This document shows, in pieces, positions 11,220-22,579 of a DNA stretch of 64,000 nt. This stretch comes from Hemerocallis citrina. Its lineage: Eukaryota > Streptophyta > Magnoliopsida > Asparagales > Asphodelaceae. The first letter of the stretch is position 1. Each line of letters starts with the position of its first letter. The notes under the pieces are model-generated. The model searched no databases. It was not told the DNA's origin and saw only the letters and a list, made by a program, of their open reading frames with translations. The position numbers and the translations under genes were made by a program. The stretch is taken from assembly GCA_017893485.1 (NCBI GenBank), contig CM030362.1, forward strand, positions 38,472,984 through 38,536,983, in the 5' to 3' direction.

Positions 11220-12035
11220 AGAGCTGGAATCCCGAAGGCCGAGCCCCCGTATCTTGGGAGAGTTGTTAGCTTGAGAAAGCTAGGGCGTGGCTCGAGGTGA
11301 GTACCGAGGGTCGAGCCTCCTTAACTTGGGAGAAGAGGTTTCGGGTTGTGGCTCGAAGGCACTGCCGACGCGAAGCCGTGTTAGCTTGAGAAAGCTAGGG
11401 CGTGGCTCGAGGTGAGTGCCGAGGGTCGAGCCTCCTTAACTTGGGAGAAGAGTTTTTGGGTTGTGGCTCAGAGGCACTGCCGAGCTCGAAGCCGTGTTAG
11501 CTTGAGAAAGCTAGGGCATGGCTCGAGGTGAGTGCCGAGGGTCGAGCCCCCTTAACGTAGGAGAAGAGTTGTCGGGTTGTGGCTCGAAGACACGGCCGAG
11601 CGCAAAGCCCTGTTAGCTTGAGAAAGCTAGGGCGTAGCTCGAGGTGAGTGCCGAGGGTCGAGCCCCCTTAACGTAGAAGAAGAGTTGTGGGGTTGTGGCT
11701 CGGAGGCACTGCCGAGCGCGAAGCCCTATTAGTTTGAGAAAGCTAGGGCGTGGTTCGAGGTGAGTGCCGAGGGTCGAGCCCCCCTAACTTGGCAAAAAGA
11801 GTTATCGGGTTGTGGCTTGGAGGCACTGCCGAGCGCGAAGCCCTGTTAGCCTGAGAAAGCTAGGACGTGGCTCGAGGTGAGTGCCGAGGGTCACGCCTCC
11901 TTTAACGTTGGAGAATAGTTGTCGGTTTGTGGCTCTGAGGCACTGCCAAGCGCGAAGCCTTGTTAGCTTGAGAAAGCTAGGGCGTGGCTCGAGGTGAGTG
12001 CCGAGGGTTGAGCCCCCTTAACTTGGCGGAAAAAA
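11220..12035. repeat. Tandem array of 115-117-bp units, about seven copies
   Basis: GTTAGCTTGAGAAAGCTAG recurs at 11265, 11380, 11496, 11612, about 11728, 11845 and 11962. Each unit holds two related halves of about 58 bp, one with GTGGCTCGAGGTGAGTGCCGAG and one with GTGGCTCGGAGGCACTGCCGAG. Both halves resemble the 58-bp monomer of the 2585-7072 array on the other side of the antisense gene. Confidence 0.88.
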
Positions 12036-14683
12036 TAATAAAGTGTAGGAGAAAAGGAGAAAACATAAAGTTACACTTTGTTATTTACAAAAGGGAATAG
12101 CACGTAAGTGCCGATTACAATAAATCGGTTGCATTAGTCTAGCCCTCTCCTTCGAGGAACTTAATGTGGTACTCTGCATTCCACGGCCTCTTAATTATCT
12201 TGCCCCCCAGGTCTGCGGGTCGGTACGTGCCAGGACGGACCACTTCGGAGACCTTGTAAGGGCCCTCCCAATTAGGCAAGAGTTTCTGCTTTCCTTTGGA
12301 GTCGGAGACAGCGAGCTTTCTGAGCACGAGGTCGCCCTGCTTGATGTCCACCGGGAGGACCTTCTTGTTGTAGAATTTTTCAACCCTTTGTTGATATATG
12401 CTTCTGCGAATGGCGGATCTTTCCTTGACCTCATTGATGAGGTCCAGATTGGCTCTGAGGTCCGAAGAGTTGTCCTCCTGGCTGAAGGCCATGATCCTGG
12501 GCGAGGGGAGGCCGATCTCGAGAGGGATAACAGCCTCAGCACTGTAGGTGAGGTTGAAGGGGGATTCGCCTGTAGGGATCCTCTTAGTTGTTCGGTACGT
12601 CCAGAGTACGCTGGGTAGCTCGTTGACCCATTGCCCCTTGGGCAAATTATCCAGTCACTTCTTGAGGCCGACTAGGATCTGGCAGTTCGCATTTTTGGCT
12701 TGGTCGTTTGACTTGGGGTGGCACACTGATGAGAAGCGTTGGCAAACGTCGATGTCTTCGCAGAACTTTCGAAAGTTTTTACCGGCAAACTGGTCCCGTT
12801 GTCAGTGATGAATACCTATGGGATCCCGAATTGACAGAAGATGTTCCTCCAGAAGAATTGTTGAGTCTGATGCTCGATAATCATGGCTAGGGGTTTGGCC
12901 TCGATCCACTTTGTGAAGTAGTCATGGCTACCACAAGAAATTTCCTTTGATCCGTTGCTTGTGGGAAGGAGTCGAGCAGGTCCATCCCCCACATAGCGAA
13001 AGGGGTCGGGCTGGATAGGGATCGGAGGTTGGCCTGGGGAAGCCTCTTCACCGACGAGAATCTTTGGCATGGGCCACATCGCCTGACGAGGTCTTGGGAG
13101 TCTTGCAGCATTGTAGGCCAGTAGTACCTATGATTTAAGGCCTTTTGTGCAAGTGACCTGCTCCACATGTGTAACACCCCGAATTCCAAAATACAACTGA
13201 ATTCGAGATTCCACAGAATCTTTACACTTCTTTCGTACAATTTTACAAGGAATTTAAAACTTTTCACTTTACATCAGAGTTAGAAGAAATCTTTACACTT
13301 TACATTTTATAGTGGAAGCAAAATTTACAACATTTACATAAAAGTACAACAACATTTGAATAATCTCTAAGCATCAGTTCTCATTTAATCTTTATCATGC
13401 CATTATCCTGCATACAAAACTGTGGGTACGTCAGTTTATTCAACCGACGAATGTTATACACGGCCATCCTCTCTATGCCGGAAACAGTATAATTGATTTT
13501 CCATATTTAACAAACACAAACTTGTTTACATATCAAACTAAGGGAAATACCCTATTAATGTCGTGTTGTAATTGTGCACTTAGTCCTTAATGCAGTTATT
13601 TACATTACATGACACTAATGCACACTTGTTCGGATTCTATGCATCCCATACTATATAGGTCCGAGGGTAAGCCTCTTAATCGTTCTTTATCTTATCGGGT
13701 TCAATTCCTCGTCATGACTTAATCTACTACTGTAACTACGGTAAGTATCCTAGATGTCCTATGAGTACGAGCTCGTGTACAGAAACATTGGAGGGGAATC
13801 CCACGTCATGTCACGATGCATCGTGAAAGACTATCTATGGATAATTCAGCCTCCTTCATGGCACACGATCCTCTCGCAGTCACCAAACACCCCACAAGCG
13901 TCGCCAAGATCCTGATAATTCTGGAGTAGTACCCACGTCATGTCACGATGCATCGTGAAGACAAACTGTGAATCACACCCATATTGTAAACTTAAGGCCC
14001 TCATACTTGTGTTTTTCTCTCACTTTCATCACCTCTTCACTATATACTAATCCTTAATTTTAATGAAATCATGAACAAAATCAATCCCTTAGAGTTAGCC
14101 CTCTCACCAATACCGGTCTTATTTTTTTTATTTCACATTGACCCAAACTTGGTCTTTTCAATTTCAATTATCATATCTCATCACTTTCACTTGCCGGCGA
14201 GAGTTTTAGCTACACCCTAATTTTCAATTTCAATTCACAAATTCACAATCTGAGCCAATAATCATACATGGAGTTCAATTATCCATCATGCATTTCATAG
14301 CTAATATGTATTTCCACATTAAAATCATATCACAAAATATCTAGTCAAAGTGAATATTCACAAACTCTCTATTGTCACACTATTCTTTAATAAGAATAAC
14401 TCATATAAAACTTCACGTTTATACTTTCTTTCTTTCTTTCAATTTTCCTTTTCTAACACTTATCTCAATTTCTTCGTAAAAACACTTTTTTATGAAATTA
14501 TACGAGTGTAAAACTATAGTTCTCATTACACTTTTATTTCCAAAATACACTTTATTTTATACTAATTACTCCCAATAAATTTTCATAAGTCACACATGAT
14601 TTTAGAATAATAATAGTATTCTTTTTGGAATTTTTAAACTTCAAGAAAACCCAAAAATCACTTTTTTAAACCAAAATAATATT

Positions 14684-14945
14684 CTGGCCGCACCAAGAAT
14701 CGAACCCACGACCCAAGAGAAGAAAGCTGCACGCGCTAGCCACTAGGCCAACTGTGCTCAGTGATATAGAAGGGAGCCAGAGAGTTTTATGTTCTTTGCT
14801 CGGATCTGTTTCGATTTTAAAAAAATACAAACAAAAGAATGGTGGACACAGGTATCAAACCAGCGACCTCAACACACACACACCTGCGCTACTGTAGCGC
14901 CAAAGGGCTCACCAACCACTTGAGCTATAGGCTCAAGTTGTCTCA
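14684..14945 (-). other. Pair of tRNA-like modules in large LTR copy 2
   Basis: On the minus strand, 14945-14839 carries TAGCTCAAGTGG (A-box-like) and a degraded B box (GGTTTGATACC). 14760-14684 carries GGCCTAGTGG and GGGTTCGATTC. Order and spacing match those in copy 1. Confidence 0.45.
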
Positions 14946-16269
14946 ACTATAACTCGAATTTCATTTAATTAAACTCTCTGTTCATTAGAACATTTCGATG
15001 TTTCAAAAGCTCTTATTTTAGTTTTGCTTTCACTAAAATTCCTGTAAATCTCCAGAATGTATATTCTAACATAATTTAACACTCCAGTATTTTAAAATAA
15101 TTTTTTTCAGTAATTAAACACACATTTCTCATACAATTAATTTAGATTGTGTACTACTATTTTCATAAATCATTTTGTCATTTCTCACACAACTTAGCAT
15201 TAAAATTTTCTACATCAATTCCCTGTTTTTCCCTCTTTCATAAACCCAAAAATATATTATAATTTATTCATTATAAACAATATCACGAAAGTCCAACTAA
15301 ACTCACAAAACAAACAATTTCATCTACTAGCATTTTGTACTTAGTTCTTCACATTAACAACAATTCTAATTCATATATTCTATCACTACAAAACGATTCG
15401 CATACAACTTAAGATTCATGACAAGATAACATGCAATCTATCAAGTAATCAAATTAATCAACTAGCAAGTCCTTTTTCCAATTAAGCGTATTCTTATTAG
15501 TTTCTTTCATGCATTATCATTCCAATCACCCCTAACATGGTATCTAATTAGAAATATAGAAAAACAACCTACCTTATTTGGAGAGAAAAATTCACAACAC
15601 CTCCTAAACGAAAGAGTCCTTCTCGAGCTTGCCAAACAAGCGCTCCTCCTCGTCCTTGATGTGCAAACCGATGCTTCCCAAGTGCAACCCGAGCCTTCCT
15701 AGTAGCCGGCCTCCTTGAATGCAAACACAAATACTCAACTCTCAATCTTTTATTCTCACTTCCTACTAATAACTCACTACTAACAATTGTATTTTCTTAC
15801 TATAGGTTTGAAGAATGAAGAGTGCAAGAATAACTAGGCTAGGGAGGATATTTATACTCAAATTTGGGATAAATAAAGGGCTATGATTAATCTAGGAGTT
15901 AAAAGGCTAGGCTTTAAGGGGAAGTTGTAGTAACCAACTATGATCCCAAAACTACCTCCCACAACTCCACTTCTCTTTTCCTTTTCCTCCCATTCAAAAC
16001 CGGCCAAGGAAGTGCACAATACACGTGTACGTGCAATGCACGTGCATTCAATAGTCCCCCATATTTAAAACTTGTACATTTTATTTTTTATAAAAAAATA
16101 ATATAAAAAAATTTGTCTACATTACAAGTTGTATTTAAAAGAGAAAATAAATTCATGGGCCTTTATTTAATAGGCCAAATTAGTTTACAAAAATAAATTA
16201 AATTGGGCTATAAAAGAAACTTATGTTCATTTAAAAAAAATGGGCTTTAATAAAAACAAATGGAGGAGA

Positions 16270-16270
<1 letters not shown>

Positions 16271-16327
<57 letters not shown>
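16271..16327. repeat. (TA)n microsatellite
   Basis: An uninterrupted TA run inside large LTR copy 2; it makes spurious Tyr-Ile ORFs. Confidence 0.95.
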
Positions 16328-16328
<1 letters not shown>

Positions 16329-16653
16329 TCATTTGTTTATAAAATGAAAATAATTATAAAATTTTATACTGCAAAATTGCACGTGCACAATACGTACAAA
16401 ATAAAAATAATAATTTTCATAAATGAAAATCGGGATATTACACCATGTGGCATCCGCCGATCCCCTCGTGCAGTTCCTTCATAGCGTACTTTGCCTCGTC
16501 TGGAGTTAGGCAACGGAGGTAGGGCCTACCGTCGACTGATGTGTATGAGCGCTTGAAGAGCGTTCCTTTAATCAGGGTGAATCTTTCGGAGTGGACCCTG
16601 GTCTTTCTTGCTTCGGCCCGGTTTTGAGGGAGCTCACCGTTGGAAAGGAATTT

Positions 16654-17250
16654 TCAAATGGGCACCGTCCAGTTGTTTGGTTGGAGATCAGTGTTGAGGC
16701 AGGAGGCATCGGGGAGGTCGATGCTGGGCATGAGGAGGACCTCGATCAAGACGGTACGGTCGAGCCCCTCGAAGGATGACGAGGCGAGCTTCGACAATGA
16801 ATCTGCCTGGGTGTTCTGCTCCCTGGGGATTCGTTCTACCGAGTGGTATTTGAAAGATGACAAGAGATGATGGACCACCGCCAAGTACTGTACCATTCGG
16901 GTGTCACGAGCTTCGTACTCCCCGATGATCTGGTTGACCATGAGCTGGGAGTCGCTAAAGGCCTTGATGTGTCTGGATCCGGCCTTGTGTACTAGGGTGA
17001 GCCCAGCGATCATGACTTCATATTCCGCTTCGTTGTTCGAGGCTGAGAAATTTAGATGGAGAGAATACTAGAGGACCAAAGTATCGGGACCCTTCAGAAT
17101 GATGCCTGCTCCACTCCCTCCCTTGCAAGACGAGTCGTCGACATAAACCTCCCACATCGGTTCGGCTTCCTTGATGTCGGACCACTCGAAAATAGTGCAT
17201 TCCGTGATGAATTCGGCAATGGCCTGTCCCTTGATGGCTGTCCTGGATTA
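16654..17250 (-). pseudogene. Second (archaeal-type) RNase H domain of the Tat element
   Basis: RNase H removes RNA from RNA:DNA hybrids during reverse transcription. This second domain, after the usual one, is typical of Tat-lineage elements. Visible motifs on the minus strand are YVDDSSCKGGSGAG (Asp site), NNEAEYEVMIAGL (Glu site) and KAFSDSQLMVNQI (Asp site), then IPREQNTQADSLSKLA. An in-frame stop at 17070-17068 interrupts it between the first Asp and the Glu. The catalytic residues themselves are still present. Confidence 0.8.
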
Positions 17251-17625
17251 GTAGCTGATATCGTACAGACTCAGCTCGATCGACCACTTGACCAAGCAGC
17301 CAGAAGTCTCGGGCTTGTGAAGGACGACCTTGAGGGGCTGGTCCGTAAGGACCTGAATGGAGTGTGCCTGGAAATAAGGGCAAAGCTTTCGTGCGGCCAT
17401 CACAAGTGCGTAGGCTACCTTCTCCATTTTGGCGTACCTCGTCTCTGCCGAGAGCAAGACTTTGCTCACGTAGTACAAAGGCTTCTAGATGCCGTCATCT
17501 TTCCGAATGAGGACGACACTGAGGGCACTCTCCGAGGCTCAGAGATATAGTTGTAGTGGTTCTCCTGGTTCGGCTTTACTCAGGAGTGGAGGGTTGGCGA
17601 GATAGGACTTCAGTTGTTCGAACAC
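17251..17625 (-). pseudogene. RNase H domain attached to RT, Tat element
   Basis: The minus strand gives MYYVSKVLLSAETRYAKMEK, then LCPYFQAHSIQVLTDQPLK and KPETSGCLVKWSIELSLYDI, a standard Ty3/gypsy RT-linked RNase H. Reading is broken upstream, where several codons near 17490-17625 lie out of frame or end in stops. It lies between the RT thumb and the second RNase H in the expected order. Confidence 0.8.
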
Positions 17626-18420
17626 CTACTGTTGGGTGTCCCCCAACTCGAAGCCTTTGGTTCCCTGGAGAGCCTTGAAGAAGAGGAGTGACTTCTCCCC
17701 TGATTTCGAGAGGAAGCGGCCGATGGCCGCTAGCCTCCCCGTTAGGCATTGAGCTTCTTTAATATTATGGGGAGGGGCCATGTCTATAATGACCTGGATC
17801 TTCTCGGGGTTCGCCTCGATGCCGCACTGGCTGACGATGAACCCGAGAAATTTCCCAGAGAAGATGCCGAAGGCACACTTGGCGAGATTGAGCCTCATGT
17901 TATGTGCTCAGAGGACGCCAAATGCTTCTTCAAGATCATTCACATGGTCCCGACCTCACCAACTTTTGACGAGCATGTCGTGACATATACATCCATATTG
18001 CGACCGATCTATTCTTTGAAGACCCGATTGACGAGCCTCTGGTAGGTGGCTCCGACGTTCTTGAGCCCAAAGGGCATGACCTGGTAACAATATAGACCTT
18101 GGTCGGTCACGAAAGACGTCTTAGCGATGTCAGGAGGGAACATGTGGATTTGGTTATAGCCTGAAAAGACATCCATGAACATCAGTAGCTCGTGATTCGA
18201 TATCGCATCGATTAGGGCATCGATGCTTGGGAGAGGAAAGGGGTCTTTTGGGCATGCCTTTTTGAGGTCGTGAAGTCCATGCAAATCCTCCAGCTTCCAC
18301 TAACCTTCTTCACCTTAACGACGTTGGCGAGCCACTCCGGCTAGCTAACCTCCTTAATGAATTGAGCGGACAACAGTTTGTCTACCTCAATCTTCAGGGC
18401 TTGTTGCCTATCTGGAGCGA
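17626..18420 (-). pseudogene. Reverse transcriptase domain of the Tat element, frameshifted at the catalytic box
   Basis: RT copies the element RNA into cDNA. Seen on the minus strand: LKKACPKDPFPLPSIDALID, MDVFSGYNQIHM (first catalytic Asp), TSFVTDQGLYCYQVMPFGLK and NVGATYQRLVN, then the thumb region MRLNLAKCAFGIFSGKFLGF at 17898-17626. Between them, at about 17978-17986, the YxDD catalytic motif is out of frame because of an apparent 1-nt deletion, and the frame changes there between the two open blocks. The enzyme cannot be made in one piece. Confidence 0.88.
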
Positions 18421-18517
18421 ACTTACGCTGCTTCTGATGAATGGGCTTGGAGCTTGGGGCGACGCTCAGTCGGTGCATGATCAGGTCCTCTGAAATCCCA
18501 AGCATGTCGGACAGGGT

Positions 18518-19190
18518 CTAGGTGAAGAGGTCGATGTTGCGGCAGACGCAATCAATCAGGCCTTGCTTCAAGTCAGGGGACAGGGTGCAGCTCACACGAA
18601 AATGTTTAGATTTGTCATCTGCCTCGAACGAGATTTCCTCCAGCTCATTCGCCGGTTCCGACTCCGGGTGGTCTCTCTCGGGAGGGAGTTCAACTGCGTC
18701 GAGGGGAAATACCCCATCCCAACCGCTGTCATGTAGCACGAACGTGTCGACTCCTGGTTGCCTCGGGCCGACCCCGACCCCGAGGTCGGTGGGGAACTTT
18801 AGTTTTAGATGGTAGGCCGATGGGACGGCCTGGAACGAACAGAGCCCGGATCGGTTGATGATGGCATTGTATGCTGTCTTGACGTTGACCACTATGAAAT
18901 CCATCGACTCGGTTCAGAGGATGGGGGTCATGCCTGTAGTTACATCTAGTGTCACAATCCCCTCAATTTGTATGGGGACGCCCGAAAACCCGTGAAGGGT
19001 GTATCCGGCGGGCTTGAGCTTTTCTCGGGGGAGCTTGAGGTTCTCAAATGCTTCTAAGAACAGGATATTAATCGAGCTGCCGTTATCCACCAAGATACGG
19101 CGGACCTCGAAGTTTTCCATGACGAGGATGTCGCAGTGCGGAAGCTGGACACCTTCGAGGTCTTCTCCAGAGAATGAGACGGCCAACTGC
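18518..19190 (-). pseudogene. Protease domain of the Tat element
   Basis: A retropepsin-type protease that would cut the polyprotein. The minus strand reads ILVMENFEVRRILVDNGSSI (active-site Asp in VDNGSS where D-T/S-G is usual), then ILFLEAF and LHGFSGVPIQIEGIVTL. After an in-frame TGA near 18911 it continues with FIVVNVKTAYNAIINRSG and AVPSAYHLKLKFPT, the usual C-terminal part in Tat elements. The Asn in place of Thr/Ser at the active site is notable. Confidence 0.8.
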
Positions 19191-19231
19191 TGGACACGGG
19201 GGGAGGGATGATCCAGGACAGAATTGACCTC

Positions 19232-20860
19232 TCAGATGAAGGCCTTGCGGGAGGTATTGGAGTCCCCTCCTATAGGTCCGCCATGGATGCAATGGAGGAT
19301 AGCTGGTCCCCCTGCTTCCTTGGGTTCGGGGTCCCGCTCGGGGTAGCGGCTGTTTGCTCGAGGAGGAGGCAAAGACCTCAGGCTCCTTGGTTCTCTTCGG
19401 TCTTTGGGATTAGTCCAGGTGAACTCCCTCAGATATCCTCGTTGGATGAGGGCTTCGATCTTGTCTTTGAGGGCTCGGCAATGATTTGTATTGTACCCAG
19501 TGTCTCGGTGGAAGCGGCAGTAGAACCTTTGGTCTTGCTTCTTACTGTTGTTCATCTATCGGAGAGGAAAGCGGATGATCCCTTTGTCCTCGATCTCCAT
19601 CAAGATCGCCGAGACGTTCTGTGTCAGGGGCATATATCTCTCAAATCGGGGGACCGGGGGACCCTTTTGAGACCAGTTGCTTCTTTCACGGGTCTCTTGA
19701 AAGGCTCACCATCATTGACCTTACGCTTCCCCTTAGCAGTGGCTTCCTTGGCACCCTTGGGATTGAGGGCCTCATTGGTCCGGATATACTTTTCGACCCT
19801 GTTGATTAGGTCGAGGAAGTCCACGGATGGCTTCTTGGCTAAAGAAGCCTTGAGCTGGTCGTGGCGGACATTGTGCCGAAAGGCTGTGGAGGCGACCCCT
19901 CCGTTAAGGGAGAAAACTGACCTCGCCTCGGTGGTGAAGCTTCGAACGAACTCCCGAAGGGATTCCCCGTCCTTCTGTTTGAGGTCCAGAAGAGAAGAAC
20001 TTGTCTTCTCGACCTTCCTTCTGGTCACGAAGCGGGCTAGGAAACTCGTCTCCAGCTGCTCGAAAGAGAAAACCGAGCCGAGGATAAGTTTGGAGAACCA
20101 TTCCCGAGCCAGTCCACGGAGGGTAGCAGGGAAGGCATGGCAGAGGAGGGGATCCACATCGCTATGAATCATCATGAGGGTCTTAAATCCCTCCATGTGA
20201 TCAGCAGGATCGCCCTCGCCATTGTAGGTCTCAAATTTGGGAGGCATGAAATTCTGAGAGATCTTAGCCTCTAGGATTTAGGGGGAAAAGGGGGTCCAGT
20301 CTGTCGATGGCCGCGACCCGAAACTGGTTCGCCCTCGCCAAGATGGCCGAGGCGGTTCTCCATTTCCTCCAAATGACGAAGGACGGCGTCTGCCTGCTCC
20401 TGGGGACGAGCCGATCCACAGGACTCGCCGGCTCCTGTTCCAGACTAGGGGTCGAAACTATTGCGGACCTCGGTGGTCTGGCCACCTCGGATGGCTTGGA
20501 GAATCTCATCCTGGAAATTCTAGAATTCGAACATTGTGACGGAGGCTTGCCCCATCGGGTCTTGTGGGGGTTCGTCAGCTGGGAAGGCTGTCGATGATGG
20601 TTCAAGACCGAGTTGGGAGTGTCATCTCCCTTCGTCCGGCTAGCCTGCCTATCCGAGATGATGCGGCGCAAATCAGACGCACTTGAAGGTCGGGCCGCGC
20701 TGTTGATCCTAGGTTTGTTGGAACCCTGGTCATTCACGCGGCTATGATGTAGGGGGTCCGGGTGTCGTGCTGAAGTGACGGCCCTCCAGGCTTTGGGAAG
20801 CATGGAAGGGCTGGGAAGGATGACAGTACTTAGAAGGAAGGTTCCCACAGACGGTGCCAA
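19232..20860 (-). pseudogene. Gag of the Tat element, with frameshifts
   Basis: Gag forms the particle that packages retroelement RNA. The conserved retrotransposon-gag domain is open at 20247-19624 (KFETYNGEGDPADHMEGFKT, CHAFPATLRGLAREWF, DLKQKDGESLREFVRSF). A C-terminal block in another frame (19555-19232) has FYCRFHRDTGYNTNHCRALK and EALIQRGYLREF, a typical Tat gag tail. The N-terminal part (20860-20264) is recognisable only in pieces, in more than one frame (for example LRHLEEMENRLG). A 319-aa plus-strand ORF over this region is only its shadow. Confidence 0.85.
20843..20860 (-). other. Primer-binding site of the Tat element
   Basis: The minus strand reads TTGGCACCGTCTGTGGGA, two bases inside the 5' LTR. 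This matches the leader form seen in many plant Ty3/gypsy elements. The exact primer tRNA was not verified. Confidence 0.65.
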
Positions 20861-20862
20861 CC

Positions 20863-21385
20863 TGATACTGTTTGTTTTTGGGGTGTGGCTGCAACAGGTA
20901 TGAGTTCTTGTAATTTGTGGAATGGAAACCGTAGTACTGGCGTTGGTCCAACCCCGGGGAGCGGGACAGTCTCGGCTCGGAGGCAGGAGTGAGGTGGGGA
21001 TCGGGTGCTCAGCTCAGATCCAGCAGCTCGGGTCGGGTTTATAGGCTCAGCTCGGTCTTGGGTACCTGCACACTACCTAGAAACACCGGAAGAAGTCCCG
21101 GGGATAGGCTCTCCGACGATCTAGTCAGTACTTGGAAGAGCAACGGTAGCTAGGGTTTAGCCGTTCAGGGGTAGAAAATTTGATTACCTTTTACAGTGAG
21201 GAGGGGGCTTGGTATTTATAGGCAGGGGAAATGGGTCTGAGACCCTGCTGGGCCGGGTCGGACCCGTTTGCTCGTGGGCTTGAAGTGGCAGAAGCCCGTT
21301 GGACTTCTGTTGACCTGATGATCAGGGGATAGTGGTTTTTGAGGGGATCTGATAGTTCAAGAGTCACGTCATCTGACCCATATCA
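20863..21385 (-). repeat. 5' LTR of the Tat retrotransposon
   Basis: This 523-bp LTR is homologous to 1888-2406. It begins TGATACTG and ends CATATCA on the plus strand and is followed by the target duplication CCTAC at 21386-21390. Confidence 0.92.
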
Positions 21386-21390
21386 CCTAC

Positions 21391-21693
21391 CTACATTTAT
21401 TTTGATATATATAAGTAAATTTTATTTTCCGGCTATATACATAATTAATGAGAACATCTATGACACTAAGTCAATCACATGCGTGCATGTATTGTATTAG
21501 ACTTCTTTTAGTATACAAATATTTCTTATCAACTATAATATCTTGTTATGTCATAAATAAACCTTAAGCAAGTTATAATCTGTGTTACATGTTTTGTCTT
21601 CTCTTTACTCCTCATTTTTTTTTACATATTATTTTTGCTATGGATCTCACAACCAATAGAATATTCAACCCTTATCAGATAGAATAGTGAGGG
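21391..21693. other. Short stretch of unique DNA between the Tat and hAT elements
   Basis: AT-rich sequence without recognisable gene or repeat. It is continuous in origin with 1-1882, since the Tat element inserted between them. Confidence 0.6.
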
Positions 21694-22076
21694 GGTAATA
21701 TTAGGGATGACAACTGGGCCGGGTCAACCGGCGGCCCACTCGCGAACCCAGCCCGTTTAGCAATTTGGCAGGTTCGGGTTGAACCCGGTGAACAGTAGCG
21801 GGTCGACCCGGATCGCAAATAACGCGAATTGAAACCGCAAAACCCGGCCCACGAACCCGTTAAGCTCGCGAATTGAACCCGCCAACCCGCGGGTCGACCC
21901 GCAGGTTCCGACCCGTTGGACCCGTACGGGTCGAACGTTCGACCCGTTATGGGTCGACCGTTGACCCGCGGGTCGAACAGTCGTAAAATTCGCTGCGCTC
22001 TGGACAGAGCCGTTCCGAACGGCTAGTTAGCCGTTTTTTTTTTGTTTTTTTTTTGTTTTTTTCCATATTTTGATCC

Positions 22077-22085
22077 TATAAATAC
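22077..22085 (+). promoter_or_regulatory. TATA box of the hAT transposase gene
   Basis: CTATAAATA lies about 500 bases ahead of the first plausible ATG (22580) and just after the GC-rich subterminal repeats, followed by a CT-rich leader (ACTCTCTTACTCTCTC). Confidence 0.6.
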
Positions 22086-22579
22086 CCCCAAAAATCTCAT
22101 AAAAAATCACACCTTACTCTCTTACTCTCTCTACTATTATACATCATTTGTAAAGAATTTTTGAACAATTGTAGTATTCATTAAACAAGTCTACAACGAG
22201 GCATATACACGATCAAATTTCGGTCGTATCGAAATCAAAATTTAACATCTTCAACGTCTTCAACTCTCTTCAACCCTCATCAAATCTACTTCAAGCTCTC
22301 CTCAACTCTTCAATTACGGAATCGGCAAAGCGCTCCTCCATCTTTTCTATTCTATTCTTATTTTTATGGTTTTTTTTACATACGCTTATTCCACGGTGAA
22401 CGGTATCAAAATTTCATACCTCTCTCGTTATATTTTTTTGCGCTGTAGTTAAAATTATTGTTCGTTTTTTGAACTTCTCTATCTCAACCCTCTTGTTTTT
22501 TAGATTTTTTTTGTATAATTCACCGTTCCTACATTGTATTTTTTTTTTTACATACTTTACTTTAGCGCATTACTACATT

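Larger units (their letters stand above)
13170..16442 (-). mobile_element. Large LTR-like element, copy 2 (probable solo LTR), 3273 bp
   Basis: It starts TGTAACACCCCGAATTCC and ends CGGGATATTACA, related throughout to copy 1 at 2888-6215 and in the same orientation. Flanks are ACATG (13165-13169) and CCATG (16443-16447), a 5-bp duplication with one mismatch. The minus-strand TATA-like box is at about 15847-15859 (GTATAAATATCC). No coding sequence. A (TA)n tract at 16271-16327 lies inside it. Insertion destroyed the integrase zinc domain of the host Tat element. Confidence 0.75.
12139..16640 (-). pseudogene. Integrase domain of the Tat element, broken and split by an inserted 3.3-kb element
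   Basis: Integrase joins retroelement cDNA to host DNA. On the minus strand the N-terminal part (about 16640-16448, with KELHEGIGGCHM) is separated from the rest by the element at 13170-16442, which lands in the zinc-binding region. The core follows at 13169-12816 (YYWPTM, VRRCGPCQRF, then GMDLLDSFPQ with the first catalytic Asp) in two frames. The second Asp region (TDNGTSL, near 12790) lies past a frameshift. Where the catalytic Glu is expected the sequence reads SNDQAKNAN, a Lys. A TGA lies just before GQWVNELPSVLW. The C-terminal part (12645-12139) is open and ends WNAEYHIKFLEGEG. The protein cannot be active. Confidence 0.85.
1888..21385 (-). mobile_element. Ty3/gypsy LTR retrotransposon, Tat lineage, complete ends, about 19.5 kb
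   Basis: Two LTRs (1888-2406 and 20863-21385) in the same orientation are flanked by a perfect 5-bp duplication CCTAC (1883-1887 and 21386-21390). On the minus strand the order is 5' LTR, primer-binding site, gag, protease, RT, RNase H, a second RNase H, integrase, a long 3' region with tandem arrays and an antisense gene, polypurine tract, 3' LTR. Dual RNase H, an antisense ORF between pol and the 3' LTR, and satellite-like arrays there are known traits of Tat/Ogre-type elements. Every coding domain carries frameshifts or stops, and two 3.3-kb elements have inserted inside it. The two LTRs show many substitutions relative to each other, so the insertion is old. Confidence 0.93.

Noticed and set aside
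11220..12035. Possible CRISPR-like array
   Set aside because: Units are contiguous 116-bp repeats without unique spacers, inside a plant retrotransposon; satellite-like, not CRISPR.
16260..16484. ORFs of Tyr-Ile repeats, also at 26763-26966 and 40234-40764
   Set aside because: They are translations of (TA)n microsatellites.
19208..20167. 319-aa plus-strand ORF
   Set aside because: It lies exactly opposite the Tat gag domain and has no family similarity; a shadow of the real minus-strand frame.
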